56,312 nt of DNA from VGJJ01 sp964480705 (GCA_964480705.1 CAYZPC010000007.1:1-56312), one strand, 5' to 3'; counted from the first letter of the stretch, positions 40,790 through 49,786 are shown. Translations and numbers: made by a program. The notes: generated from the letters alone by a model not told the origin.

Positions 40790-41464
40790 ATGAACATCAA
40801 AACCGTGTCCCTGAGAGGAAGCCCGTACGTGGGATTATTCTGTGTGGCAACGGATGAATTCGCACTCGTTCCTTCTTTTATGGAAGCAAAAGACGTGAAG
40901 AAACTAGAAGACACGCTCAACGTAAAAGCCATTGTCACCACCATCGCGGACACACACTTGTTGGGAGTTTTAGCCAAAGGATTGGGAAAAAAACTCATTG
41001 TAGCCAGCACGATTTCAAAAGAAGAAGTTGCCGAATTAGAAAAACACGGCATTCACGTTCATGTCATGGATGAAATCACCGCTGTGGGAAACCTCATGTG
41101 TATTCAAAAAAATGGCGGAGTCATTTCGCCCCTCATTCCTGAAATAGAACGAAAAAAAATTGAAAAATTCTTAGGAATCACACTGCACGTGCTGCCCGTC
41201 GCCAAGAGCGAATTGTCAGGATCCTGCGTTTTAGCCACCGAAAAAGGGTTTTTAGCACACCCCAAAACAGAACCGGAAGAAATGGAACAATTGGAAAGCA
41301 TCTTTCACGTGCCCGGAATGACCACCACAGCAAACTATGGCGACCCCTTCCCCGGAAACTCGATTATTGCCAACACGTATGGTATTGTCGTAGGGGAACG
41401 CACGAGCGGACCCGAATTAGCACGCATTGATGAAGGACTGCACCCCTTTTCAAGTAAAAAATAG
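40790..41464 (+). CDS. eif6: Translation initiation factor 6 (aIF6)
   Basis: 224 residues, full length. Five-fold repeated alpha/beta subdomains typical of aIF6; marks include GSPYVGLFCVATDEFALVP, NLMCIQKNGGVISPL and GDPFPGNSIIANTYGIVVG split. aIF6 binds the large ribosomal subunit and blocks premature subunit joining. In many archaea ribosomal protein LX (eL20) follows; here only 56 bases separate aIF6 from prefoldin alpha, so it is missing from this place. Confidence 0.95.
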   Translation: MNIKTVSLRGSPYVGLFCVATDEFALVPSFMEAKDVKKLEDTLNVKAIVTTIADTHLLGVLAKGLGKKLIVASTISKEEVAELEKHGIHVHVMDEITAVGNLMCIQKNGGVISPLIPEIERKKIEKFLGITLHVLPVAKSELSGSCVLATEKGFLAHPKTEPEEMEQLESIFHVPGMTTTANYGDPFPGNSIIANTYGIVVGERTSGPELARIDEGLHPFSSKK

Positions 41465-41520
41465 GTTTAATTGCCTTGCTGAGCCAGTATTGGTGAACAA
41501 CCCCTCTTGAGGATGATATT

Positions 41521-41952
41521 ATGGCCGAAACCACTACTACCGAAAAAACCATCTCCATTCAACAAATGCGCTACTTGCAAATGATGGAGAAAAAGAAGCT
41601 CCGACAACTCTCGCAGCGAATGCGCATGACGCAGCGCTTACTGAATGAAAACACGGTGGTCAAAGAAAGCTTGGCCGAATTAGGAAAAGGAACCAAAGAC
41701 GCGATCATCCCATTAGGAGCCGGAGTGTATGCGAGCGGAAGCATTACCGCAAACTCATTCAAACGCACCCTGCCGGGAAACATTGTCTTGCCCGCGTCCA
41801 TGGAAGAAGTGAAAAAAGAATTAGAAGCACGCGAAAAAGTGTACACGCATGATATGACACAATTGGAAAAAGAAATGCAGGGAACCGTGCAGAACGTGAA
41901 CAGCATGACCGCACTCCTTCAAATGAGCAAGAAGAAGGCGAAGAAAGAGTAA
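41521..41952 (+). CDS. pfdA: Prefoldin alpha subunit
   Basis: 143 residues. Two long coiled-coil helices (about 12-60 and 98-135) flank a central hairpin region with IIPLGAGVYASGSI, diagnostic of prefoldin alpha. The alpha2-beta4 hexamer hands unfolded proteins to the thermosome. A gaggatgat stretch lies about 4 bases before the ATG. FtsY begins 13 bases after the stop. The Lys-rich end is normal for the family. Confidence 0.92.
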   Translation: MAETTTTEKTISIQQMRYLQMMEKKKLRQLSQRMRMTQRLLNENTVVKESLAELGKGTKDAIIPLGAGVYASGSITANSFKRTLPGNIVLPASMEEVKKELEAREKVYTHDMTQLEKEMQGTVQNVNSMTALLQMSKKKAKKE

Positions 41953-41965
41953 GCAGGTTTCACGT

Positions 41966-43195
41966 ATGTTTGACCTGCTCCGAAAAAAAATAAGCGGGTT
42001 TACTCAAAAAATAATTGGAAACGCGGAAGCAAACCAAACACTCGCACCAACTGCAAAAGAAACGAGTTCTGCGCCCCTCGAAAAAGCAGTACACCAAATA
42101 GAACACCCTGTCGAAGAAAAAAATAATTCTCCAGCAGACGAAGAAACCGCATACGCTGACACCATTACTCACGAGGCAGAATCGGAAGATGAGCCGGAAG
42201 AACACCAGCCGGCAGAGGAGACCATAAATCCTGTTTCGCACCCGGCGCCCGCTGCACCATTGCCCGAAATCAAACAACGCGACGAGAGAGAAATCAAAAC
42301 AAACATTGGATTATTTCAAAAAATTGGAAGCGTGTTCACGGGAACGATTACGCTCAACGAGAACACGGTAAATACTTTCTTGGATGAATTTGAATTCTCC
42401 CTCCTTGAGGCAGATGTAGAAATTTCCACGACGCAAGCACTTATTGAAGAGATGCGCAAACGATTAAGCAACAAAGTCATCTCCAGCAGAGAAGACCCCG
42501 CACAAGCCATTTTGCACGAAATCAAGGGAGCGCTGCAGGAAATTATTGACGTGCAACCCTTTGACTTAGACCGAACGCTTAGCGAAAAAAAACCGGGAAT
42601 TGTACTCATCTTAGGGCCAAATGGCGCGGGAAAAACAACCACGATTGCAAAACTCACGCATCGTTTTCAAAAAATGGGAAAAAAAATTGTTCTCGCGAGT
42701 GCCGACACGTTTCGCGCGGGAAGCATTGAGCAACTTCAAACGCATGCCGACAAACTAGGCGTGCGATTGGTGAAACACCAATATGGCGCGGACCCAGCAG
42801 CGGTGGCGTATGATGCCGTAAGCGCCGCGCGAGCCGAGAACGCGGACATTGTTCTCATTGACACCGCGGGAAGACAGGACACGAACAAAAACTTATTAGA
42901 AGAATTAAAAAAAATCCAGAGAGTGATTCAGCCTCATGCCAAAATCTACGTAGGAGAAAGCTACACTGGACAAGCTATTTTGACGCAGGCTGAAACGTTT
43001 AATGAGGCGATTGGAATTGACGGATTTATTTTAACTAAATTAGACACAGACACGAAAGGAGGGGGCGTTATTTCCATTTTGCACAATGTGAAGAAGCCCA
43101 TTCTCTTTTTTGGCGTGGGACAAACGTACGAGGATTTGATTCCATTTGATTTAGAAGACTTTTTAGAACGACTCATCCCCGAAAAAAACGAATAA
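41966..43195 (+). CDS. ftsY: Signal recognition particle receptor FtsY
   Basis: 409 residues. A variable acidic region (about 20-105, Glu/Pro/Ala rich) precedes the NG domain: G1 GPNGAGKTT at about 215-223, DTFRAGSIEQL at about 249-259, DTAGR at about 303-307, TKLD at about 355-358, and GVGQ near 385. It docks SRP-ribosome complexes at the membrane. Partner SRP54 is encoded 2.5 kb downstream on the same strand. It is the last gene of the eS19 cluster. Confidence 0.95.
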   Translation: MFDLLRKKISGFTQKIIGNAEANQTLAPTAKETSSAPLEKAVHQIEHPVEEKNNSPADEETAYADTITHEAESEDEPEEHQPAEETINPVSHPAPAAPLPEIKQRDEREIKTNIGLFQKIGSVFTGTITLNENTVNTFLDEFEFSLLEADVEISTTQALIEEMRKRLSNKVISSREDPAQAILHEIKGALQEIIDVQPFDLDRTLSEKKPGIVLILGPNGAGKTTTIAKLTHRFQKMGKKIVLASADTFRAGSIEQLQTHADKLGVRLVKHQYGADPAAVAYDAVSAARAENADIVLIDTAGRQDTNKNLLEELKKIQRVIQPHAKIYVGESYTGQAILTQAETFNEAIGIDGFILTKLDTDTKGGGVISILHNVKKPILFFGVGQTYEDLIPFDLEDFLERLIPEKNE

Positions 43196-43236
43196 TTTTC
43201 CAGCGCGTTTTTATTGCCGAAAGATGAAAACAAGGC

Positions 43237-43455
43237 ATGGACAAACGAATCATCGCAGGGGGAGCCATTCTCCTGCTGGGAATGGTTTTTCTGCTAACCC
43301 AAAACCCGGGAGCCGTTTCATTGGTGAGCGATAAAGACATAGTAGGGGGAGAGGATGCGCTGCCCATCATTTTACTATTTTTTATCGTGTTGGGTGTGTT
43401 TGCATTCGCAATGGGAGCCGTGCTGGGGCCCAAAAAAACACGCACTAAACGATAG
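43237..43455 (+). CDS. Small two-span membrane protein
   Basis: 72 residues, hydrophobic helices at about 6-24 and 43-63, basic end (GPKKTRTKR). It follows ftsY by 41 bases. Predicted protein export or membrane context cannot be told from sequence. No family recognised. Confidence 0.65.
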   Translation: MDKRIIAGGAILLLGMVFLLTQNPGAVSLVSDKDIVGGEDALPIILLFFIVLGVFAFAMGAVLGPKKTRTKR

Positions 43456-43487
43456 TTATTTTTAAAGGCCAAAAAAATGATGGGACC

Positions 43488-44324
43488 ATGCACATTGCTT
43501 GGAAGATTTTTTTGCTCATTGTGATGATAACCCCTCTCGCATGGGCACACACCACCGATGAAACGGGAGCCAATTCGAAGACGTATTCTCCCGAAATACA
43601 ACTTGCTCAAACCCTGCGCGAAAATGCGTACAATGTAGTGGGATTCACCGCAGCCGGGTTGATTGTGCTCGTAGTATATTCCATTAAGAAAAAACCCCGC
43701 AAAGAAAAAATAAAAAAAATTCTCTTTTGGAGCATTGCATTTTTGGCCGTGGGTTCCAATTTGTATCTCGCGGGAGCGACTATTTACACGAACATGGTTT
43801 CTCCGACCGGGGGACCCGTGCACTGGCACACCGACTATGAAGTGTGGAATTGTGGCGTGCAACAAGACATGATTGATCCTACAGGCATAGACAATCGCGT
43901 GGGAACGTGGGAAGTGCACGAGCATAATGACCAACGCATGCACATCGAAGGAACTATTTTGGACATGGAACAAGCCACGTTCCACCACTTCTTTGAAATT
44001 GTGGGGGGAGAACTAGACGAGAAGGGGATGATTTTTCCTTCGGTAAATGGAAATGTATTCATCCCGCGCAGCGGAATGTGCAATGGTGAACGAGCCGAGT
44101 TGCAAGGGTATTTGTACCGCGTCACCGACCCCGAAAATGCAAAGAATTGGTCCTACACGCAAACCAAAATAGAATACCCATTTGATGTGATTATGGCACC
44201 ATATGGAAATGTTCCTCCGGGAGATTGTGTCATTATTGAATACGGCCCCGTGAAAGAAACCACTGAAAAACGCTGCGCGTCGTATGATTCCGCAGAGAAT
44301 AGAGGTGAATTCTATGGCCGTTGA
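43488..44324 (+). CDS. Membrane protein with His/Cys-bearing extracytoplasmic domain
   Basis: 278 residues. Signal peptide (about 1-20, ending LAWAH), transmembrane helix about 50-65, a second about 80-102, and a large extracytoplasmic domain from about 105. That domain has several His (PVHWHTDYEVWNCG at about 109-122, VHEHNDQRMH at about 143-152, FHHFFE) and four Cys, suggesting metal binding and disulfides. It overlaps by 11 bases with the CcdA-like gene, so the two probably act together in redox or metal handling at the membrane. Family not recognised. Confidence 0.7.
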   Translation: MHIAWKIFLLIVMITPLAWAHTTDETGANSKTYSPEIQLAQTLRENAYNVVGFTAAGLIVLVVYSIKKKPRKEKIKKILFWSIAFLAVGSNLYLAGATIYTNMVSPTGGPVHWHTDYEVWNCGVQQDMIDPTGIDNRVGTWEVHEHNDQRMHIEGTILDMEQATFHHFFEIVGGELDEKGMIFPSVNGNVFIPRSGMCNGERAELQGYLYRVTDPENAKNWSYTQTKIEYPFDVIMAPYGNVPPGDCVIIEYGPVKETTEKRCASYDSAENRGEFYGR

Positions 44325-45024
44325 AGCATATCTCCCCACACTCACAACCGTTGTCGTGACCGCGCTGATTGATTCCATTAATCCGTGCGCGATTGGCGTG
44401 CTGATTTTGATGATTACCGTCATGTTGGGAAAGAAAAAAAGCACAAAAGATATGCTCATTTTCGGTGGACTTTACATTGGAGCGGTTGCCACTACTTATT
44501 TTCTCGCGGGACTGGGACTCATTTACTTTTTGAGCGTGATTCCATTGTATGTGGCCGAATACATCTCCATCGCAGTAGGACTATTCATCGTGTTCGCGGG
44601 ATTGTTGGAAGTGAAAGACTTTTTCTGGTACGGAAAAGGATTCTCGCTGCAAATCCCACCCCAGTATGCGCAGAAAATCAACAAATATGCCGAGAATGTG
44701 AGCGTGCCGGGAGTCATTTTCCTGGGAGCATTTGTCGCCGCGGTCGAATTGCCCTGTACGGGAGCACCATACTTGGCAATCATTACCCTGCTCTCGCAAT
44801 ACTTTGACTTTACCGCGTTGATGATGCTGGTGCTATACAACATTTTGTTTGTGTCCCCCCTCATTGTGATATTGCTCGCCGTGGCCGCGGGACGAAAAGT
44901 AACGGACTTCAAAAAATTCAAGGAAGAAAACAAGGGATACATGAGACTGCTCATTGGACTCTTGCTCATTTCCATGGGTTGGTTATTGATTTTGATTTCC
45001 AATGGGACGATTAACTTCGGGTGA
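44314..45024 (+). CDS. CcdA/DsbD-like membrane thiol-disulfide transporter
   Basis: 236 residues, six transmembrane helices. Two Cys in helix-start contexts typical of the family: IDSINPCAIGV at about 18-28 and VELPCTGAPY near 144-153. CcdA-like proteins carry electrons from cytoplasmic thioredoxin to outside thiol proteins. The partner is likely the preceding Cys- and His-bearing protein, with which it overlaps. ATG 44314 is used; the frame is open from 44284 but that part lies inside the previous gene. Confidence 0.88.
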   Translation: MAVEAYLPTLTTVVVTALIDSINPCAIGVLILMITVMLGKKKSTKDMLIFGGLYIGAVATTYFLAGLGLIYFLSVIPLYVAEYISIAVGLFIVFAGLLEVKDFFWYGKGFSLQIPPQYAQKINKYAENVSVPGVIFLGAFVAAVELPCTGAPYLAIITLLSQYFDFTALMMLVLYNILFVSPLIVILLAVAAGRKVTDFKKFKEENKGYMRLLIGLLLISMGWLLILISNGTINFG

Positions 45025-45029
45025 AGCAA

Positions 45030-45344
45030 ATGGCAGCAAAAACAAAAAAGAAACCAGCAAAACGGAAATTCTCCGCCCAACATGTAGTAAAGAGACACGG
45101 CCACGTGGAAGCATTTGATGAACGAAAAATTTATGCGAGCGTGTATGAAGCATGCCACGCAGCACAACTCTCCACGAAACAAGCCGAAAAAATAGCCGCA
45201 AGCGTCTCGTTGAGCGTGAAAAAATGGATTTCGACCAAAGACCGCGTGAGCTCGCACGAGTTGCATCAAGAAGTAGTTCACGTGCTCAAAAAACACCACG
45301 CGGATGTGTCATTCATGTATGCGACACACCGCATTCTGTGCTAA
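45030..45344 (+). CDS. Stand-alone ATP-cone domain protein
   Basis: 104 residues. After a basic start, VVKRHGHVEAFDERKIYASVYEA and the following helices match the ATP-cone, the regulatory nucleotide-binding domain of ribonucleotide reductases and of NrdR. No reductase or zinc ribbon is attached, and there is no reductase gene here. It may be a nucleotide-sensing regulator. ATG 45030 overlaps nothing; a GTG at 45021 overlaps the CcdA stop. Confidence 0.82.
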   Translation: MAAKTKKKPAKRKFSAQHVVKRHGHVEAFDERKIYASVYEACHAAQLSTKQAEKIAASVSLSVKKWISTKDRVSSHELHQEVVHVLKKHHADVSFMYATHRILC

Positions 45345-45364
45345 TTGAAACTAAAAAAAAAAAA

Positions 45365-45571
45365 TTAGCGCCAAATAAACTGCTTATCCAGACGATCCAT
45401 ATATTCGTCCTGCGCCTTGCGTCGGGCCTTTTCCTGCTCCTCATCTAATGGAGCAGACTTTCCCTTTTTGGCTGGACGAGCAGAGAACAATGAGTTACGC
45501 ACGCGCTCGTTTTCTTTAGCAGCATTCGATAATGAAGTGGGGGGTTGAATAGGGTTGTTTGAGGTGTCCAT
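45365..45571 (-). CDS. Small charged hypothetical protein
   Basis: 68 residues. Asn/Pro/Ser-rich first 20 residues, then Lys, Arg, Glu and Asp rich helix (about 40-65). Likely partly disordered. Divergent from srp54 with 97 bases between starts. No family recognised; small size makes it less certain. Confidence 0.5.
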   Translation of the reverse strand: MDTSNNPIQPPTSLSNAAKENERVRNSLFSARPAKKGKSAPLDEEQEKARRKAQDEYMDRLDKQFIWR

Positions 45572-45668
45572 CCAACGGAAAGGAGACGATGCTTTATGAT
45601 TCCTTTGCCAAAACAGGGAAAAAACACCCTTCTTTTAATCATTCCCGGACGAAGAATAGTGGATACGC

Positions 45669-47021
45669 ATGGGATTTGGAGAAAACTTACGAAAGGCATT
45701 CGACGCCTTTTCCAACTTGAGGGTAGTGGATAAAGAGTCGGTGAAGACACTCACCAAAGAATTGCAGCGAGCACTTATCTCCGCGGATGTGGACATTGAA
45801 ACGGTTCTTTCGCTGAGCAAGCAGCTTGAACAAGCCGCACTGGCCGAAACTATCCCCAAAGGACTCACCCGAAAGGAGCATTTGATTTCACTCACGTATG
45901 ACGCACTTGTTGATGTGTTAGGTGGAAAAAACATTTCTGCGCCCGAAAAACCCACGAGCATACTACTCGTTGGATTATTTGGTTCGGGAAAAACAACGAC
46001 ATGCTCCAAACTCGCTCACTATTATCAAAAACGCGGATTGCGCGTGGGAATTATTGCCGCCGACACCTTTCGACCAGCGGCGATTGACCAGCTCGAACAA
46101 CTCGTGAAACAATTGCCCGGAGTACAATTCTACGCCAATCGAAACGAGAAAGAAGCGTCCAAGGTGGTGCGAGAAGGAATTGTTGAACTCATGAGCAAGG
46201 GTGTGCACACCATCATTGTTGATTCGGCTGGACGAAGCGCGCTCGACCCTGAATTAGTGGATGAGGTCAAACGCATTCACACGGTGTTGAAGCCTGAGCA
46301 CGTGTGGTTAGTGTTAGGTGGCGATGTGGGACAGCAAGCCAAAAAGCAAGCGAGCGCATTCCACGAAGCAATAGGAGTAAATGGAGTTATTTTGACGCGA
46401 ATGGATGGAAGTGCCAAGGGTGGAGGAGCATTATCCGCATGCCGCGCCACAAACTCCCCGGTGTATTTCATTGGAATGGGAGAAAAAGTCAATGACTTAG
46501 AAGCATTCCACGCCGACCGGTTCCTTTCCCGCGTCATGGGATATGGAGACTTGAAAGGGCTACTCGAAAAAATGGAAGATTTGAAACTCGAAGACGTGAA
46601 CATGGCCAACCCCTTGGAAGGACCATTCACACTGCAAACATTTTACCACCAACTTGAAAGCACCCGAAAAATGGGTTCGTTATCAAAAGTCGCAGAAATG
46701 CTAGGGTTTGGCGCCAACATCCCTAAATCCGAATTAGAAGTGGGAGAAGAAAAATTAGACAAATACAAAGCAATGATGGATTCCATGACCAAACAAGAAA
46801 AGCGCGACCCGGAAGTGATTACGAGCGCGCGCATTGCCCGCGTGGCACGAGGAAGCGGCACGCAGGAAAGTGACGTGCGCGATTTACTCAAACACTATCG
46901 CCAACTCAAAAAAATGATGGGACAATTCAAACACATGGATGAGGAAAAACTGAAGAATCCCAAAGGAATGCAGAAACTCATGAAACAGTTTCAAAAACCA
47001 AAGAAAATTAAGCTACGTTGA
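45669..47021 (+). CDS. srp54: Signal recognition particle GTPase SRP54
   Basis: 450 residues, normal length. NG domain: G1 GLFGSGKTTT at about 102-111, DTFRPAAIDQL at about 137-147, DSAGR in place of the common DTAGR at about 185-189, TRMDG at about 243-247. The Met-rich M domain (about 300-450) binds SRP RNA and signal peptides. Ends in a basic stretch. A TATA-like box (ttttaatc, about 45633-45640) precedes the ATG by about 33 bases. Confidence 0.95.
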   Translation: MGFGENLRKAFDAFSNLRVVDKESVKTLTKELQRALISADVDIETVLSLSKQLEQAALAETIPKGLTRKEHLISLTYDALVDVLGGKNISAPEKPTSILLVGLFGSGKTTTCSKLAHYYQKRGLRVGIIAADTFRPAAIDQLEQLVKQLPGVQFYANRNEKEASKVVREGIVELMSKGVHTIIVDSAGRSALDPELVDEVKRIHTVLKPEHVWLVLGGDVGQQAKKQASAFHEAIGVNGVILTRMDGSAKGGGALSACRATNSPVYFIGMGEKVNDLEAFHADRFLSRVMGYGDLKGLLEKMEDLKLEDVNMANPLEGPFTLQTFYHQLESTRKMGSLSKVAEMLGFGANIPKSELEVGEEKLDKYKAMMDSMTKQEKRDPEVITSARIARVARGSGTQESDVRDLLKHYRQLKKMMGQFKHMDEEKLKNPKGMQKLMKQFQKPKKIKLR

Positions 47022-47033
47022 AGTAATTAAAAA

Positions 47034-47043
47034 AAAAAGGTGA
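47034..47043 (+). promoter_or_regulatory. Ribosome binding site of the prepilin peptidase gene
   Basis: aaaaaggtga, with a GGTGA core ending about 5 bases before the ATG at 47048. Supports 47048 over the in-sequence ATG at 47044, which is in another frame. Confidence 0.55.
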
Positions 47044-47047
47044 ATGA

Positions 47048-47869
47048 ATGGTGCTCGAACAAATTGCATTTGGTGCTAACATGATTGCAGGCGCCGCGGC
47101 AGCGTACACGGATTGGAAGACGGGATACATCTACGATTACATTACATATCCGCTCATTGGATTGGGAATCGTGCTCTCATTATTCACCGGACAGTGGCTG
47201 GGTTTAGTGATGGGGGGCGCCATTTATGGAATGGGAATTTTGGCGTATCGCACCGGAAAAATTGGAGGAGGAGACATCAAACTTCTCGCGGGAATAGCAC
47301 TTGTTCAGCCGCTCTATCAGGGAATGATTTTCCCGCTTGCCGTGTTATTAGTGGGGACTCTCCTCGCGTGCGCGGGATTTAGCGTTTATTACGTGGGAAA
47401 ATATTTACTCACACGCCCACGCATACAATGGAAAACCAAACGAAAAATAGTTGCGGGACTTCTCTTTCTCGCTGCGGGAGCATTCATGGCGTATTTTTCA
47501 CACCAAGGAATTTGGCCGCTGGAGATGAGCGTGTTGATTGGCGTTTCGCTTCTCGCCGGAATTATTTTTTACGCATTTGAAGAAGAAATAAAAAAACACG
47601 CATTTTTGAAACACATTACGCTGGAACAATTAGAAGATGATGAAGTATTAGCCGTGGAACACTTGACAAATGAAGAGAAAGAAAAATTTGGAAAAAATGT
47701 GCCAAACCTGATTGGGAGAGAAGACATATTGCGTTTGAAACACGCCAATATGCACACGATTCCCGTGTATCGTGACCTGCCGCGATTTGCACCATTTTTG
47801 TTCGCGGGAATGGGAGTGACGTACCTTTATCCCGAATGGATTTCAACCATTGTTCCTGTGCTATTTTAA
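47048..47869 (+). CDS. Archaeal type IV prepilin/prearchaellin peptidase (A24)
   Basis: 273 residues, multi-pass membrane protein. The two catalytic Asp: YTDWKTGYIYD at about 21-31 and the GxGD motif GGGDIKLLAG at about 75-84. It cleaves the class III signal peptides of pilins and archaellins. Between about 185 and 250 is a soluble insertion. The gene follows srp54 by 26 bases. Works with the secretion ATPase at 16930, though pilins are not in this window. Confidence 0.88.
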   Translation: MVLEQIAFGANMIAGAAAAYTDWKTGYIYDYITYPLIGLGIVLSLFTGQWLGLVMGGAIYGMGILAYRTGKIGGGDIKLLAGIALVQPLYQGMIFPLAVLLVGTLLACAGFSVYYVGKYLLTRPRIQWKTKRKIVAGLLFLAAGAFMAYFSHQGIWPLEMSVLIGVSLLAGIIFYAFEEEIKKHAFLKHITLEQLEDDEVLAVEHLTNEEKEKFGKNVPNLIGREDILRLKHANMHTIPVYRDLPRFAPFLFAGMGVTYLYPEWISTIVPVLF

Positions 47870-47892
47870 TACGTTCAACACCTCATACGAGT

Positions 47893-48813
47893 ATGCGCAT
47901 TCTACTTACCGGAAGCACGGGAATGATTGGCACCCGCCTCGTGAAAAAATTAGAGGGCAAGCACACCATTGTAGAGTTTTCACGCAAAAAAGGATTAGAC
48001 ATTACTCGCGCAACCGACTGCGAAAAAGCCATGAAAAATGTGGATGTGGTGATTCACGCCGCAGCTGAATTGGATGAAACGAAGGCAGAAGAAGATCTGC
48101 AAAAAATAAATGTGGAAGGAACACGCAACTTGTTAGAAGCAGCGGAAAAAAATGATGTGCAGCAATTTATTTTTTTGAGCAGCGTGGGAGTATACGGCGA
48201 GACCACCAAAAAATTAGACGAAAAAAGCGAATTAAACCCTCAAACAGCATACGAGCGAAGCAAAAAAGACGCGGAAGAATTAGTGTGGAAAATGCAGGAA
48301 GTTTTTCCCATTACGATTATTCGACCCGCACTCGTGGTGGGCCCGAGCGGATATTGGAAGCAAATATTCTCAACCATCCAGAAGGGTTTTCCCCTCATTG
48401 GAAAAGGAGAAAACGCCTGGCAGATGGTGGATGTGGATGATTTAGTCGCGTTTATTGTGCGCTGCGTGGGAAATGAAAACGCGTACAATGAAGCATACAT
48501 TGTCGCGGAAAACGAAACCCACACGCTGCGCGAAGTGGTGGATATGGTGGCGGACATTTTGCACGTAAAAAAAGTGGGAAGCGTGCCCAAAATGGTTGGA
48601 ATGGCAGCCGGATATGTTTTTTTAGCGCAGGGAAAACTTTTTGGAAAAAAACCACTGCTGATCCCCGCGCACGTGAAACGATTGTTTAAGCATCGCGAGT
48701 ATGACATACGAAAAGCAATGGAAATAGGGTGGAAGCCCGCGCACACCACGCAACATGCGCTCGAAAAAACATACGCGGAATTAGTCGCGAGCGGAAAGCT
48801 AGTCAAAAAATAA
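47893..48813 (+). CDS. NAD-dependent epimerase/dehydratase (extended SDR)
   Basis: 306 residues. Rossmann motif GSTGMIG at about 7-13, VIHAAAELDE at about 57-66, active-site Tyr-x3-Lys as YERSK at about 131-135, RPALVVGP at about 155-162. Extended SDR enzymes act on nucleotide sugars or similar. A TATA-like box (tattttaat, about 47862-47870, overlapping the previous stop) lies about 27 bases before the ATG, supporting leaderless expression and this start. Confidence 0.88.
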   Translation: MRILLTGSTGMIGTRLVKKLEGKHTIVEFSRKKGLDITRATDCEKAMKNVDVVIHAAAELDETKAEEDLQKINVEGTRNLLEAAEKNDVQQFIFLSSVGVYGETTKKLDEKSELNPQTAYERSKKDAEELVWKMQEVFPITIIRPALVVGPSGYWKQIFSTIQKGFPLIGKGENAWQMVDVDDLVAFIVRCVGNENAYNEAYIVAENETHTLREVVDMVADILHVKKVGSVPKMVGMAAGYVFLAQGKLFGKKPLLIPAHVKRLFKHREYDIRKAMEIGWKPAHTTQHALEKTYAELVASGKLVKK

Positions 48814-48837
48814 TTTCTATTTTTCTTTTACACTACA

Positions 48838-49281
48838 CTAATCTTCATCATCCGCAAACTGATCCACGAGAGGAAACTCATCATGGAGGCGGGAAATTTT
48901 TCCAATAGCTTTGGATAAGGGATCGTCAAACGGAAGACGAGAAATCACATCCTGAATAGCCGACCATGCATAATCAACGAGCTCTTTTTCCTCTCCCGAA
49001 ACGTCAAATTTTCGAGCAAACATACTCTGCGAAAAAATCTCAGCCTCATCGTGCGAAAGACCAATAAAATAGGAACAGCCCTGCGCGAGAATAGCCACAA
49101 AGCGCGGCGAACCATTCGTTTCAAACCCCAAATCAGAAATTTTATTATCTTTGAGGGAAGCGTCCATGGTGACAGAGAAGGAAACAGAACCAAACGAGGG
49201 AATTTTTACACTCGCGTGGGGGTTTTTCAAACGCTTGGAAAAAGAAGCGGGCGAAGACTCTGCTTTTTTGGGAGAAGGCAT
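48838..49281 (-). CDS. Hypothetical protein, remotely IscU/NifU-like pattern
   Basis: 147 residues. Ser/Lys-rich first 25 residues. The core has a pattern recalling the IscU fold: SVTMDASLKDNKISDLGFET followed by ILAQGCSYFIGLSHDEAE, with one Cys at about 68. The usual three Cys and His of IscU are not complete, so a scaffold role is doubtful. Acidic end (FADDED). A box (gattaagt, about 49303-49310) lies about 25 bases upstream of the ATG. Family uncertain. Confidence 0.6.
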   Translation of the reverse strand: MPSPKKAESSPASFSKRLKNPHASVKIPSFGSVSFSVTMDASLKDNKISDLGFETNGSPRFVAILAQGCSYFIGLSHDEAEIFSQSMFARKFDVSGEEKELVDYAWSAIQDVISRLPFDDPLSKAIGKISRLHDEFPLVDQFADDED

Positions 49282-49332
49282 ACATGAAAAAGAGTTAGAA
49301 AGAGATTAAGTAGGTTTTGCTCACGCGCATCA

Positions 49333-49734
49333 TTAGCGGAGTTGAACAATCGTCGGGCCCTTCGCATCCATGCAGGCACGGCACCCCTGAAGAGAGGGAA
49401 CGAGTTGCTCGTGAACTTTGCACGTAATCATTTCTTCTCGAACGAGGGAAAGAAGGTATTGCACTTCGCGAATTAACGAGGTATCGTCCACAATCTTTTG
49501 CGCAGAAGCATGAATGAGTGCGTGAATATGGGGGTTGAACACTACTTTAGTCGCACGCTTGTTGTTGAGATACTGTGAAACAGCCGGCTCGGTGATGCCC
49601 AAACGCTTGGCAATGGACTTCTGGTCCAGTTTGAGGGGGGGCTCCCGCATGGCACGAGCCAAATCCCTGCGCAAGGCGGGAAGAATGAAAAAGACCTCCA
49701 CTTCTTGAGGCTGCAAAAGGGATAAACGAGGCAT
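49333..49734 (-). CDS. HTH transcriptional regulator with C-terminal Cys/His cluster
   Basis: 133 residues. A helix-turn-helix (SIAKRLGITEPAVSQYLNNKRA at about 42-63, quoted in part as LGITEPAVSQYL) is followed by helices and a C-terminal CKVHEQ...CRAC cluster (about 105-124), suggesting metal or redox sensing. ATG 49734 is preferred: it is 24 bases from the TATA box shared with the divergent endonuclease IV gene; the longer frame crosses that promoter. It may control its own promoter and the neighbour. Targets unknown. Confidence 0.8.
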   Translation of the reverse strand: MPRLSLLQPQEVEVFFILPALRRDLARAMREPPLKLDQKSIAKRLGITEPAVSQYLNNKRATKVVFNPHIHALIHASAQKIVDDTSLIREVQYLLSLVREEMITCKVHEQLVPSLQGCRACMDAKGPTIVQLR

Positions 49735-49753
49735 AACGTAGTATGGGAGCCAG

Positions 49754-49763
49754 ACATTAAAAG
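49754..49763. promoter_or_regulatory. Shared TATA box between the regulator and endonuclease IV genes
   Basis: cattaaaaga lies in the 52-base spacer, about 24 bases from the minus-strand ATG (49734) and 29 from the plus-strand ATG (49787). A regulator bound here could act on both. Confidence 0.55.
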
Positions 49764-49786
49764 AATTAACGTTGTTTAACCAGAGT

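Noticed and set aside
43173..43988. 271-residue open frame on the minus strand
   Set aside because: Shadow of the plus-strand membrane protein genes; composition not protein-like.
44523..45299. 258-residue open frame on the minus strand
   Set aside because: Antisense to the CcdA-like and ATP-cone genes, which have clear family motifs.
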